Source of the DNA: Burkholderiales bacterium
Lineage (GTDB): Bacteria > Pseudomonadota > Gammaproteobacteria > Burkholderiales > Casimicrobiaceae
Direction: 5' to 3'
Assembly: GCA_031283405.1 (NCBI GenBank)
Contig: JAITBX010000139.1
Coordinates: 1 to 26,622 of the forward strand
DNA: 26,622 bases
In this document: in pieces, positions 7,710 to 15,238 of the stretch
Position numbering within the stretch: the first letter of the stretch is position 1
Layout of the letters: each line of letters starts with the position of its first letter
Position numbers and translations under genes: made by a program
The notes under the pieces: model-generated
The model's database searches: none
Told to the model about the DNA's origin: nothing
The model's input: only the letters and a program-made list of their open reading frames with translations

Positions 7710-8192
7710 ATGAAGCGAAGTTTAACGATGGTGTTGGCAGGGCTGGGCGTGGCGTTGCTGGCGTTGCCGCTGCTTGTCGTGGCGGCGGAGCCAACCACCG
7801 GCGAGACGGCAGCGCCGCCTCCGCCGCCCATCGTCGATGAAAAAACGGCGAAGAAAGCGGGCGCCCAGCCGCTTGCCGATGCTGCTGCCAAGCCGCCATC
7901 GCAGGCAGAAAAACAACCGGTAGGAAAACAACCGGCAGGACAGCAACCCAATCAGGCCGATCCGATACAAGGCGATCCCGATCTGGAGCCGCAAGTGACG
8001 CTGATCGAGCGCGACGGCGAAACGCACGAAGAAGTGCGGGTCAACGGTACGCTTCGCTACATCAAAGTCACGCCTAAGGCCGGAACCGTGTATTATCTGG
8101 TGCCCGTCCAAGGCGCCACCGGCGCTTTCGTGCGCCGCGAAAGTCTGGACAGCGGTTTGCGCGTGCCGATGTGGCAGATTCTTTCCTGGTAG
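7710..8192 (+). CDS. DUF2782 family exported protein
   Basis: The 160-residue protein has a cleavable signal peptide (MKRSLTMVLAGLGVALLALPLLVVAAEP, cut likely near residues 23-25), then a proline/alanine/lysine/glutamine-rich low-complexity segment of about 60 residues, then the conserved C-terminal DUF2782 region (EEVRVNGTLRYIKVTPKAG, YYLVP, RVPMWQILSW). Its function is unknown. It is probably periplasmic. The start ATG 7710 is chosen over 7689 because AAGGA lies 6 bases upstream (7699-7703) and the signal peptide then starts properly. The order polA region, DUF2782, thrB recurs in beta- and gammaproteobacteria, which supports the call. Confidence 0.85.
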   Translation: MKRSLTMVLAGLGVALLALPLLVVAAEPTTGETAAPPPPPIVDEKTAKKAGAQPLADAAAKPPSQAEKQPVGKQPAGQQPNQADPIQGDPDLEPQVTLIERDGETHEEVRVNGTLRYIKVTPKAGTVYYLVPVQGATGAFVRRESLDSGLRVPMWQILSW

Positions 8193-8213
8193 CGCACGAA
8201 TAACAAATGATTT

Positions 8214-8230
8214 TGCCGACGGTGTCGGCA
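8214..8230 (+). promoter_or_regulatory. Hairpin directly upstream of the thrB ribosome binding site
   Basis: TGCCGAC (8214-8220) and GTCGGCA (8224-8230) form a perfect 7-bp stem with loop GGT. The GGGAG ribosome binding site of thrB begins 2 bases later. No T-run follows, so this is not a terminator; an effect on translation or RNA stability is only inferred. Confidence 0.4.
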
Positions 8231-8240
8231 GTGGGAGCGT

Positions 8241-9206
8241 ATGTCGGTTTATACCAATGTTACCGCCGAAGAATTATCGGTTTGGCTTGAACGCTACAGA
8301 GCCGGCGCGTTGCGGATGCAAGCGCCGATCGCTGCCGGAATCGAAAACACCAATTACTTCGTCACCACGGAAAACGGCGATTATGTGTTGACGCTTTACG
8401 AGCGTTTGCCTGCCGCCGATCTGCCGTTTTATCTCGGCCTGATGGCGCACTTGGCGCAGGCGGGGCTGCCGGTGCCGATGCCAGAAGCGGATCGTGACGG
8501 CGCTTATTTTTCAACGTTGAACGGCAAACCGGCCGGCTTGATCGCGCGCGTCGTCGGCGCGCCGCAACTGACGCCGACAGCGGCGCATTGCGCGGCGATC
8601 GGCGAAACGCTGGCGCGGATGCACTTGGCCGTCGTCGATTATCCGCGAACTTTGGCGAACGCGCGCGGGCGCGAATGGCGCGAAGCGACAGCGCAGGCGG
8701 TGCGGCCATTCTTGTCGGACGAACAGCGGCAGTTGCTCGACGCTGAAATGGTGGCAGCGCGCGATGGCGGCATTGAACAGTTGCCGCGCGGCGCGGTTCA
8801 TGCCGACCTCTTCCGCGACAACGTGCTCTTCGACGACCCCGAAGAAACGCGCATCGGCGGCATCATCGACTTCGGCTTTGCCGCCACCGATTCCTTCGGC
8901 TACGATTTGGCGATTACCGTCAACGACTGGTGCGTTGCCGATCCGACGGTTGGCGATCTCGACATCGTGCGCGTCAACGCGATGCTCGGCGCGTATCAAA
9001 GTGTTCGTCAGCCGACCGTCGCCGAAAAAAAATGCTGGTCACTGTTGTTGCGCGCTGGCGCCTTGCGTTTCTGGCTGTCGCGGCTTTACGATTATTATTT
9101 GCCGCGTGAAGGCTCGCTGGTGCATGCTCACGATCCCATGCATTTTGAACGAATCCTGCGCCAACGTGCGCGTGTTTTGCCTGATTGGCTCACTTTGGAG
9201 TTGTAA
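8241..9206 (+). CDS. thrB: Homoserine kinase (APH/ThrB-alt type)
   Basis: This cytoplasmic enzyme phosphorylates L-homoserine with ATP to O-phosphohomoserine, the precursor used by threonine synthase. The 321-residue protein belongs to the aminoglycoside-phosphotransferase-like homoserine kinase family rather than the GHMP family of E. coli ThrB. Visible features are the N-terminal MSVYTNVTAEELSVWLERY, the lobe motif GIENTNYFV, the catalytic loop HADLFRDNVLF and the metal-binding GGIIDFGFA. The start ATG 8241 matches family N-termini, although GGGAG is only 3-4 bases away. It is followed after 1 base by a BPSS1780-family gene. Confidence 0.94.
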   Translation: MSVYTNVTAEELSVWLERYRAGALRMQAPIAAGIENTNYFVTTENGDYVLTLYERLPAADLPFYLGLMAHLAQAGLPVPMPEADRDGAYFSTLNGKPAGLIARVVGAPQLTPTAAHCAAIGETLARMHLAVVDYPRTLANARGREWREATAQAVRPFLSDEQRQLLDAEMVAARDGGIEQLPRGAVHADLFRDNVLFDDPEETRIGGIIDFGFAATDSFGYDLAITVNDWCVADPTVGDLDIVRVNAMLGAYQSVRQPTVAEKKCWSLLLRAGALRFWLSRLYDYYLPREGSLVHAHDPMHFERILRQRARVLPDWLTLEL

Positions 9207-9207
9207 G

Positions 9208-10197
9208 ATGTCCACGCCCGAATCGCATCACCACCAGCATCACCAGCCACATAACCGATCGCACATCCAGCCGATCATCCGTTGCTCTGCCGGACGCGGC
9301 TGGCTGTGGTGGGTCGAAGTCTTTCGACTGATCAAAGAAGCGCCGGGAGCGTGGTATCGAATCGGGGCGGGCTATTTCGGCATTGTGCTGGTGATTCTGC
9401 TGCCGTTCATGATCGTGTCGATAATCTCAAAAATCGATTGGGTCAACCACATCGGCAACCTTTTGTTTTACGTTCTGGCGCCGATTTTTACGGTGGGCTT
9501 CGTCGCGGCGGCTTGGACGCAGGTGCGCGGGGGGGCGCCGAAACTTTCGCATTTATTCAGCGGCTTCAAGGCCGACGTGAAAACGCTCATGGGTGTCGGA
9601 TGGACAGGAGCGGCGCTGTTTATACTTTCGGTGCTCATTTTTTTCGTTCTATTGGGAAGCGATTTTGTGACGCAATGGCAGAGCTTTGCCAAAGTCAATC
9701 CGGGCAATGCAGATGATCCGGCATCGGCGCAGGCGGCGCTGGATTTTCTCAGTATGTTAGTCTCTCCGCGCTTGTGGCTGGCGATACTTGTTTTCCTGAC
9801 CTTGGCGTCGATGATCTGGATGGCGATCTGGTTGGCGCCGATGGTAGTGGTGTTTCAACGCACCGGCGTCGTCAAGGCGATGCAGCGCAGTTTCATGGGC
9901 GTATGGATCAACTGGCGGGCGCTGTCGATCTGGATACTGTCTTATTTTGGCGTTGCCTTCGTCGCCGAAATTGTACTGCTCATCGTGATCGTGCCGTTGT
10001 TCATGTTGATGGCGATGGGCGGCGCTGTTGGAACGACGATTGCGGTTATCCTGTTGCTCATGTTGTGTGCGCTGATTGTTCCGTTTTTGTGCTGTCTGAT
10101 GCCTCTGGCCGCCTTCGTGGCTTATTGCGATATTTTTCACGCCAAAGACGCCGTGTTTCCGAGGCCGGCGAAAAAGAAAACTATCAGTGCGCCTTAA
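9208..10197 (+). CDS. BPSS1780 family integral membrane protein
   Basis: This is a 329-residue protein with several hydrophobic spans (about six), expected in the inner membrane. The N-terminus is His-rich (ESHHHQHHQPHNRSH), followed by the conserved block GRGWLWWVEVFRLIKEAPGAWYRIG that defines this betaproteobacterial family. The function is unknown. The start is ATG 9208, one base after the thrB stop, with GGAG at the very end of thrB, so the two genes form a tight operon. The frame is open further upstream inside thrB, but that part is a shadow of thrB. The His cluster could bind metal, but that is inference. Confidence 0.87.
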   Translation: MSTPESHHHQHHQPHNRSHIQPIIRCSAGRGWLWWVEVFRLIKEAPGAWYRIGAGYFGIVLVILLPFMIVSIISKIDWVNHIGNLLFYVLAPIFTVGFVAAAWTQVRGGAPKLSHLFSGFKADVKTLMGVGWTGAALFILSVLIFFVLLGSDFVTQWQSFAKVNPGNADDPASAQAALDFLSMLVSPRLWLAILVFLTLASMIWMAIWLAPMVVVFQRTGVVKAMQRSFMGVWINWRALSIWILSYFGVAFVAEIVLLIVIVPLFMLMAMGGAVGTTIAVILLLMLCALIVPFLCCLMPLAAFVAYCDIFHAKDAVFPRPAKKKTISAP

Positions 10198-10252
10198 ACG
10201 CTGGTTTCATTCGCCGCTAGTCGTTGGGTGAGCGAACAGAGGGGATGACGCA

Positions 10253-10522
10253 GGCTTTCAGTCCGCACGATTTCCATCCTTGCATACCCAGCCCTGCGGG
10301 CTGGGCTCATGAAACGCGCCGTTGGCGCTGAAACGCGCGCGGCAAGGCCACAACCCTGCGGGCGAGACTCAAGGGGCAGCGCCTTTGGCGCTGAAACTCG
10401 GAGCTTTTTCTATAAGTGCTGCGTCTCTGTGGGCTGGTCAGACGCGCCAACGGCGCGTTTCATAATAGCCTATGGCGAAGCCATAGGTCAGGGTTGCAGC
10501 AATCCCGCGCGGACTGAAAGCC
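10253..10522. repeat. Inverted doublet of a REP-like palindromic unit
   Basis: Two units of about 77 bases face each other. Each begins with GGCTTTCAGTCCGC (10253-10266; reverse complement at 10509-10522), contains an 8-bp-stem hairpin, and ends with ATGAAACGCGCCGTTGGCGC (10309-10328; exact reverse complement at 10444-10463). The central hairpins have the same geometry but different sequence: CCCAGCCC/GGGCTGGG at 10287-10305 and CCTATGGC/GCCATAGG at 10469-10487. The 115 bases between the units include CAGCGCCTTTGGCGCTG. This matches the architecture of REP/BIME-like intergenic mosaics or a MITE; family membership needs a genome search. Confidence 0.7.
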
Positions 10523-10565
10523 CGCGTTATCATCTCAATTTTCACCACTATTACCATATTCCACC

Positions 10566-10634
10566 ATGCCGCAATCCCTCTCCCAAATTATTGTGCATCT
10601 CGTTTTCAGCGTTAAAGACCGCTCAGTGTTGTAA
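10566..10634 (+). pseudogene. IS200/IS605-type transposase fragment (N-terminal remnant)
   Basis: ATG 10566 opens a 22-codon frame reading MPQSLSQIIVHLVFSVKDR before a stop. This closely resembles the N-terminus of Y1 (IS200-like) single-strand transposases, which typically begin MPQSL..I.VHLVFSTKNR. Downstream the homology cannot be followed and there is no HUH motif or catalytic tyrosine, so only a remnant is present. It begins 43 bases after the REP-like doublet. The recognition is from memory of the family and rests on about 19 residues. Confidence 0.6.
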
Positions 10635-10741
10635 AACGGAAAAGAAAAGGCGCGGCGGCATACGCCGATGCTGTATTTCTCTATCGCCGGCGAAAACAAA
10701 AGCGCACAATAAGCGCGTTATAGAAAACCCGCAGAATCATT

Positions 10742-11572
10742 ATGTGCCAGCTTCTTGGCATGAATTGCACTCAGCCCACCGATATTACGTTTTCGCTCAA
10801 GGGCTTTGCCGCCCGCGGCGGCTTGACTCATCACCACGTCGATGGTTTCGGTATTGCGTTTTTCGAGGACAAGGCTTGTCGTTTGTTCATCGACAATCAG
10901 CCTGCTTACCGCTCGCCTGTGGCTGAAATGTTGAAGCATTATCCGATTCAGTCGAAAAACGTCATCGCTCACATTCGCAAGGCCTCGCAGGGCGCCATGC
11001 GCTTGCAAAATTGCCATCCGTTCATGCGTGAGCTGTGGGGGCGGCATTGGATTTTTGCGCACAACGGCGAATTGAAAAATTTTCGCCCGAGTTTGAACGG
11101 TGACTATCAACCGGTCGGCGACACCGACAGCGAGAGGGCGTTCTGCCACATGATGCAGATGTTGCGCAAACGTTTCCCGCAATCGCAACCGCTCTTGCCG
11201 TTGCTCTTTGACGAACTGGCCGACATCACGGAGGAAATCGCCTCTTACGGCGTTTACAATTTTCTGATGAGTAACGGTCAGGCGCTTTTCGCCTTCTGCT
11301 CGACGAATCTTTATTACTTGGTGCGGCAATGGCCTTTTTCCGTGGCGCATTTGATCGACACCGACGTGGCGATTGATTTTTCTGACGTCACCACGCCGGA
11401 CGACCGAGTCGCCGTGATCGCCACTGCGCCGCTGACCGATAACGAAAGCTGGATTCAGTTGTCGCCGGGCGATTTGATGATGTTCGAGCAAGGCTGCTTG
11501 ATGCAGAGCGTCAAAGTGACGATTGAGGAAGCCGTGCAGGAAGCGAACGCCAAAGAGACGGTGTGCGTGTAA
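10742..11572 (+). CDS. Class II glutamine amidotransferase (YafJ-like)
   Basis: The 276-residue protein is a stand-alone glutamine amidotransferase domain of the Ntn-hydrolase type. Cys2 (MCQLLGMNC), exposed after Met removal, is the expected nucleophile that hydrolyses glutamine. Further family blocks are GGLTHHHVDGFGIAF, IAHIRKAS, NCHPFMRELWGRHWIFAHNGEL and GDTDSERAFC. E. coli YafJ is the closest named analogue; the ammonia acceptor is unknown. The start is fixed by the catalytic Cys2. The ribosome binding site is weak. It stands downstream of a repeat-rich interval and is followed by another repeat element. Confidence 0.92.
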   Translation: MCQLLGMNCTQPTDITFSLKGFAARGGLTHHHVDGFGIAFFEDKACRLFIDNQPAYRSPVAEMLKHYPIQSKNVIAHIRKASQGAMRLQNCHPFMRELWGRHWIFAHNGELKNFRPSLNGDYQPVGDTDSERAFCHMMQMLRKRFPQSQPLLPLLFDELADITEEIASYGVYNFLMSNGQALFAFCSTNLYYLVRQWPFSVAHLIDTDVAIDFSDVTTPDDRVAVIATAPLTDNESWIQLSPGDLMMFEQGCLMQSVKVTIEEAVQEANAKETVCV

Positions 11573-11581
11573 ATTTTCTTT

Positions 11582-11597
11582 CTCCCGCTTGCGGGAG
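11582..11597. repeat. CTCCCGC-TT-GCGGGAG hairpin, dispersed family
   Basis: A perfect 7-bp palindrome lies 10 bases after the glutamine amidotransferase stop. It belongs with similar CTCTCCC hairpins at 12632, 14055 and 17726. It may double as a terminator stem, though no T-run follows. Confidence 0.55.
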
Positions 11598-11616
11598 AGG
11601 GACCGGGAAGAAGGGC

Positions 11617-11672
11617 GTAGGGGCGACCTGTGGTCGCCCGAAACTTTGCGGGCAGCAAGATGCCGCCCCTAC
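11617..11672. repeat. Cloverleaf-like palindromic element
   Basis: Outer arms GTAGGGGCG (11617-11625) and CGCCCCTAC (11664-11672) enclose a hairpin GGGCGACC-TGT-GGTCGCCC (11621-11639) and a second short stem GGCA/TGCC near 11651-11663, giving a possible three-way junction. Partial copies are seen at 3993-4020, 12583-12610 and perhaps 25231-25257, so this is a repeated intergenic element. Confidence 0.6.
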
Positions 11673-11717
11673 ACCCATATGAGAAGGCAAAACATTTTGG
11701 CAAGAGGGGGGTAAAGA

Positions 11718-12050
11718 ATGAGTCAGGAAATTCTGGATCGGATGATGCGTCCGGAGGTGATCGTTTTTCTTTTCCTCTTTGCGACGCTGTTTCTCATCAT
11801 TGCGATCAAATCGTTTTTGTACGAGCCGCGTACTTTGTTATTTCTTTTCTTTGCGACGGGATTTCTGGGACTTCTGAAGAAATACGGCTCCGCGCCTGCT
11901 GCGATGATCGGCTTCGTGATCGAAGGCATCGCGATAGTCATTTGGATGCTGTATTACGGCTATCGCGAAAGAAAAACGCCCATGGTGCGGCGGCTGGGCG
12001 GCGCGCTGTTGATCTGCGCCGCCGTATCGATTTTGTTGGCGTTGAGATAA
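11718..12050 (+). CDS. Small hypothetical membrane protein
   Basis: The 110-residue protein is not recognised as a member of a named family. It has about four hydrophobic segments (roughly residues 13-29, 38-52, 61-80 and 91-109), a short charged N-terminus (MSQEILDRMMRPE), and a basic loop YRERKTPMVRR between the last two segments, suggesting an inner-membrane protein. The start ATG 11718 is preceded by a G-rich stretch (AGAGGGGGGTAAAG) that could act as ribosome binding site. Coding potential is supported by an open frame with normal amino acid composition. It sits alone between repeat elements and the convergent yajQ. Confidence 0.65.
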   Translation: MSQEILDRMMRPEVIVFLFLFATLFLIIAIKSFLYEPRTLLFLFFATGFLGLLKKYGSAPAAMIGFVIEGIAIVIWMLYYGYRERKTPMVRRLGGALLICAAVSILLALR

Positions 12051-12061
12051 CGCGCGAACTT

Positions 12062-12547
12062 TCAATCCCGAAAATTTTGGTACTGCAACGGAAAATCTTC
12101 GATGCTCTTCTTCACTAGCGCGATGGCGTTTTGCAGATCGTCGCGCTTGGCGCCGGAGACGCGCACGGTGTCGCCCTGAATCGACGCCTGCACTTTCATC
12201 TTGCTGTCTTTGAGCAGCTTGACGATTTTCTTTGAAAGCTCTTGTTCCAGACCGACGCGAACGGTGACGGTTTGCTTGACCTTATTGCCGGAGATTTTTT
12301 CGACCGCGCCTTCTTTGAGACAACGGATGTCGATGCCGCGTTTGGCGAGTTTGCCGGTGGCGATGTCCATCACTTGCTGGCGCTTGAAATCGTCGTCGGC
12401 GAACAAGGTCAGCACTTTGTCTTTCAGCTCAACGCGGGCGTCGGAGCCTTTGAAGTCGAAGCGGTTGGAGATTTCCTTGTTGGCTTGATCGACGGCGTTG
12501 TGAACTTCGACTTGGTTGACTTCGGAGACGATATCAAAAGAGGGCAT
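12062..12547 (-). CDS. yajQ: YajQ family nucleotide (cyclic di-GMP)-binding protein
   Basis: This is a 161-residue protein of the YajQ (DUF520) family. Family members bind nucleotides; in Xanthomonas a YajQ protein is a cyclic di-GMP receptor affecting virulence gene expression. The typical N-terminus MPSFDIVSEVNQVEVHNAVDQANKEISNRFDFK, the core KLAKRGID and QTVTVRVGLEQELSKKIVKLLKDSKMKVQ, and the ending VSGAKRDDLQNAIALVK are all present, at the usual length. It lies downstream of argG on the same strand, separated by 166 bases that contain repeat hairpins, so cotranscription is uncertain. Confidence 0.95.
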   Translation of the reverse strand: MPSFDIVSEVNQVEVHNAVDQANKEISNRFDFKGSDARVELKDKVLTLFADDDFKRQQVMDIATGKLAKRGIDIRCLKEGAVEKISGNKVKQTVTVRVGLEQELSKKIVKLLKDSKMKVQASIQGDTVRVSGAKRDDLQNAIALVKKSIEDFPLQYQNFRD

Positions 12548-12582
12548 GGCGGGTACTCGTTAGGAGTGATTTATCAATATCG

Positions 12583-12610
12583 GCGGGCAACAGAATGCTG
12601 CCCCTACACC
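12583..12610. repeat. Partial copy of the GTAGGGGC element
   Basis: The segment GGCGGGCAACAGAATGCTGC followed by CCCTACACC matches the right half of the element at 11617-11672 with a few changes (GCGGGCAGCAAGATGCCGC followed by CCCTACACC). It lies in the yajQ-argG gap. Confidence 0.5.
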
Positions 12611-12617
12611 TTCTTTC

Positions 12618-12655
12618 GCCCCTTCGGGGCACCCTCTCCCACGAGTGGGAGAGGG
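12618..12655. repeat. Double hairpin in the argG-yajQ gap (CTCTCCC family)
   Basis: GCCCC-TTC-GGGGC (12618-12630) is followed by CCCTCTCCCAC-GA-GTGGGAGAGGG (12632-12655), an 11-bp perfect stem. Such paired hairpins are a dispersed repeat type, and here they could end or stabilise the argG transcript. Confidence 0.55.
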
Positions 12656-12713
12656 GAGAGAAGGAGTCGCAGTGTTGCGCATGAGGCTTCGGCGCGTTGC
12701 TTTAGGGCGTCGC

Positions 12714-13937
12714 TCAAGAACGTTTAAGTTTTGATGCGATGCGCAAACGTAGCGCGTTGAGTTTGATGAAGCCTTCGGCGTCTTTCTGGTTGTAAGCGCC
12801 GGCGTCATCCTCAAAGGTGACGATCTTGGTGTCGAACAGCGAATCGCGCTTTGAGCTGCGACCGACGCAAGTCACCGTGCCTTTGTACAGTTTGAGACGC
12901 ACGGCGCCGTTGACGTGTTCTTGCGAAGCGTCGATCAGACCTTGCAGTAGTTTGCGTTCGGGCGTGAACCAGTAGCCGTTATAGACCATGCGCGCATAGC
13001 GCGGCATCAGATCGTCCTTGAGCGCCAGCACTTCGCGGTCGAGCGTCAGCGATTCCATGGCGCGATGGGCTTTCAACATGATTGTGCCGCCCGGCGTTTC
13101 GTAGCAACCGCGCGACTTCATGCCGACGTAGCGATTCTCCACCATGTCGAGACGACCGATGCCGTGTTTGCCGCCGAGTTCATTTAACGCGGCGAGAACT
13201 TGTGCGGGCGACATCTTCTTGCCGTCAACGGCAACGATGTCGCCTTTCTTGTATTCAAGTTCGATGATTTGCGGTTTGTTCGGCGCTTTCTCGGGCGAAA
13301 CGGTGATGCGCCACATCGAATCTTCCGGCGCAAAGTTCGGGTCTTCGAGAACGCCGCCTTCGTAGCTGATGTGCAGCATGTTGGCGTCCATCGAATAGGG
13401 CGAGGTGCCTTTGCGCTTTTTGAAATCAACCGGAATGCCGTGCTTGTCGGCGTAAGCGAGCAGCTTTTCGCGCGACAGCAAATCCCATTCGCGCCAGGGC
13501 GCAATCACTTTGACGTCGGGCATCAGCGCGTAAGCGCCCAACTCGAAGCGGACTTGATCGTTGCCCTTGCCGGTGGCACCGTGCGCGATGGCGTCGGCGC
13601 CGGTTTTTTGGGCGATCTCGATCATGTGTTTGGCGATCAGCGGGCGGGCGATCGAAGTGCCGAGCAGGTATTCGCCTTCATAGACGGCGTTGGCGCGAAA
13701 CATCGGAAAGACGAAATCGCGGACGAATTCTTCGCGCAAATCTTCGATGAAGATGTTTTGTTTTTTGATGCCGAGTTGCAACGCTTTCTTGCGCGCCGGC
13801 TCCAGCTCTTCGCCCTGACCGATGTCGGCGGTGAAGGTGACGACTTCGCATTGATAAATGTCTTGCAGCCACTTCAGAATGACCGAAGTATCAAGACCGC
13901 CCGAATAGGCCAGCACTACGCGCTTCACTTTACTCAT
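12714..13937 (-). CDS. argG: Argininosuccinate synthase
   Basis: ArgG condenses citrulline and aspartate with ATP to argininosuccinate, the seventh step of arginine synthesis, in the cytoplasm. The ATP pyrophosphatase P-loop AYSGGLDTS is at residues 10-18. Other family blocks are TADIGQGEE, GKGNDQVRFELG, YSMDANMLHISYEGG, GIGRLDMVENRYVGMKSRG and YETPGG. At 407 residues it has the normal length of the shorter bacterial class. It lies downstream of argF on the same strand, with 148 bases between containing a 12-bp-stem hairpin. The argF-argG order is common in betaproteobacteria; no argD is seen next to them here. Confidence 0.97.
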   Translation of the reverse strand: MSKVKRVVLAYSGGLDTSVILKWLQDIYQCEVVTFTADIGQGEELEPARKKALQLGIKKQNIFIEDLREEFVRDFVFPMFRANAVYEGEYLLGTSIARPLIAKHMIEIAQKTGADAIAHGATGKGNDQVRFELGAYALMPDVKVIAPWREWDLLSREKLLAYADKHGIPVDFKKRKGTSPYSMDANMLHISYEGGVLEDPNFAPEDSMWRITVSPEKAPNKPQIIELEYKKGDIVAVDGKKMSPAQVLAALNELGGKHGIGRLDMVENRYVGMKSRGCYETPGGTIMLKAHRAMESLTLDREVLALKDDLMPRYARMVYNGYWFTPERKLLQGLIDASQEHVNGAVRLKLYKGTVTCVGRSSKRDSLFDTKIVTFEDDAGAYNQKDAEGFIKLNALRLRIASKLKRS

Positions 13938-14054
13938 GGATTTCCTTAATTGGGTTATGCATTATCCGAGGCTTTCGCCCGATCCTTCGGTGTCGAAAGC
14001 CAACTGGATATTTTAACTTATCTGGACAGGGTTTACCGGCAAATTCTTGCGGAA

Positions 14055-14083
14055 TACCCCTCTCCCCTTGCGGGAGAGGGGTA
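14055..14083. repeat. 12-bp-stem hairpin between argF and argG
   Basis: TACCCCTCTCCC (14055-14066) pairs perfectly with GGGAGAGGGGTA (14072-14083) around loop CTTGC. It ends 2 bases before the argF stop codon. It belongs to the CTCTCCC hairpin family; no T-run follows on the minus strand, so it may protect argF mRNA rather than terminate. Confidence 0.6.
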
Positions 14084-14085
14084 GG

Positions 14086-15003
14086 TTACACTTTGCCGAT
14101 CAACAAAAACTCAAGCAACGCTTTCTGCGCGTGCATCCGATTTTCGGCTTCGTCCCAGACGAGACTTTGCGGCCCGTCGATCACTTCGTCTGTGACTTCT
14201 TCGCCGCGGTGCGCCGGCAGACAGTGCATGAAAACCGCGTCGGCAGCCGCCAGCTTCATCAATTTGGCGTTGACTTGCCAGTGCTGGAAGGCCTGGCGGC
14301 GCCGCTCGTTTTCGGCCTCGAAGCCCATGCTGATCCAGACATCGGTGGTCACCAGCGCAGCGTCGCGCGCGGCGTCAAGAGGGTCGGCAAAAGTTTCGAG
14401 GCGGGCGCGCTCTCCGGCGGTGATGCGGGTTTCGTCAACCGGATAACCAGCGGGGGACGATAGATGCACCTTGAAATCCAGCAGGTCGGCGGCTTGCAGC
14501 CAAGTATAAAAAACGTTATTGGGGTCGCCGATCCAGACCACGGTTTTCCCCGTGATCGGGCCGCGATGCTCGACGAAAGTGTAAATGTCGGCCAGTATTT
14601 GACAGGGGTGGTATTCGTTGGTCAGTCCGTTGATGATCGGCACCCGCGAATGCGCGGCAAAAGTTTCAACCATCGTCTGGGCAAAGGTGCGGATCATGAC
14701 GATATCGACCATCCGCGACATCACCCGCGCGGTGTCCTCGATGGTTTCGCCGCGCGCTAATTGTAGGTCATTTCCGGACAGGCAAAGCACATTGCCGCCG
14801 AGCTGCCCCATGCCGGTTTCGAACGACACGCGGGTGCGGGTCGAAGATTTTTCAAAAATCATCGCCAGCGTTTTGCCCCCCAGCGAATGATGATAATGCC
14901 CTTGCCGCAGGCGGTCTTTGATCCAGCGGGCGCGCGTGAAAAGATAGTCGATTTCGGCGCGCGAGCAGTCGTTGAATTGCAGAAAGTGTCTGAGTGTAGC
15001 CAC
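14086..15003 (-). CDS. argF: Ornithine carbamoyltransferase
   Basis: ArgF joins carbamoyl phosphate to ornithine to form citrulline in arginine synthesis. The carbamoyl-phosphate loop SSTRTR is at residues 53-58, followed by VSFETGMGQLGG. The ornithine-binding and catalytic motif HCLPAHRGEEV lies near residues 261-271. Length (305) is normal. The start codon is GTG at 15003; GGAG lies 8 bases upstream, within a duplicated GGAGATAC-type sequence. The gene diverges from the ABC-transporter operon across 235 bases. Enzyme identity is firm; the assembly is expected to be a trimer. Confidence 0.97.
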   Translation of the reverse strand: MATLRHFLQFNDCSRAEIDYLFTRARWIKDRLRQGHYHHSLGGKTLAMIFEKSSTRTRVSFETGMGQLGGNVLCLSGNDLQLARGETIEDTARVMSRMVDIVMIRTFAQTMVETFAAHSRVPIINGLTNEYHPCQILADIYTFVEHRGPITGKTVVWIGDPNNVFYTWLQAADLLDFKVHLSSPAGYPVDETRITAGERARLETFADPLDAARDAALVTTDVWISMGFEAENERRRQAFQHWQVNAKLMKLAAADAVFMHCLPAHRGEEVTDEVIDGPQSLVWDEAENRMHAQKALLEFLLIGKV

Positions 15004-15238
15004 GGCGGTATCTCCTCGTATCTCCTATGGTGAATCGGCACATTCGGCGCGTGATCGCGAATGGTGATTTTAACATGCCGATTTGCATTTCCGGCAAGCG
15101 TTGACGGGGGTGAAAGATGGCGCAATGAAAGCCATGCCGTCGGGCTGGCATGGTTGAAATGTGCGGGGTTTGCGGCGACAATGTGAAATTGTGTGTGGGC
15201 AGTAGTATCTATTGAAAATCATTGGAGAGTGACGAATC

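Larger units (their letters stand above)
10198..10741. other. Gene-free interval with repeats and a transposase remnant
   Basis: No intact gene is seen in these 544 bases. They hold an inverted doublet of a REP-like unit (10253-10522), a central CAGCGCC/GGCGCTG hairpin, and a truncated IS200-type transposase start (10566-10634). The last 100 bases before the glutamine amidotransferase show no clear promoter or strong ribosome binding site. Confidence 0.7.

Noticed and set aside
10309..10926. 205-residue plus-strand frame over the repeat island
   Set aside because: It runs through the palindromic units and into the amidotransferase gene in another frame; composition is not protein-like.
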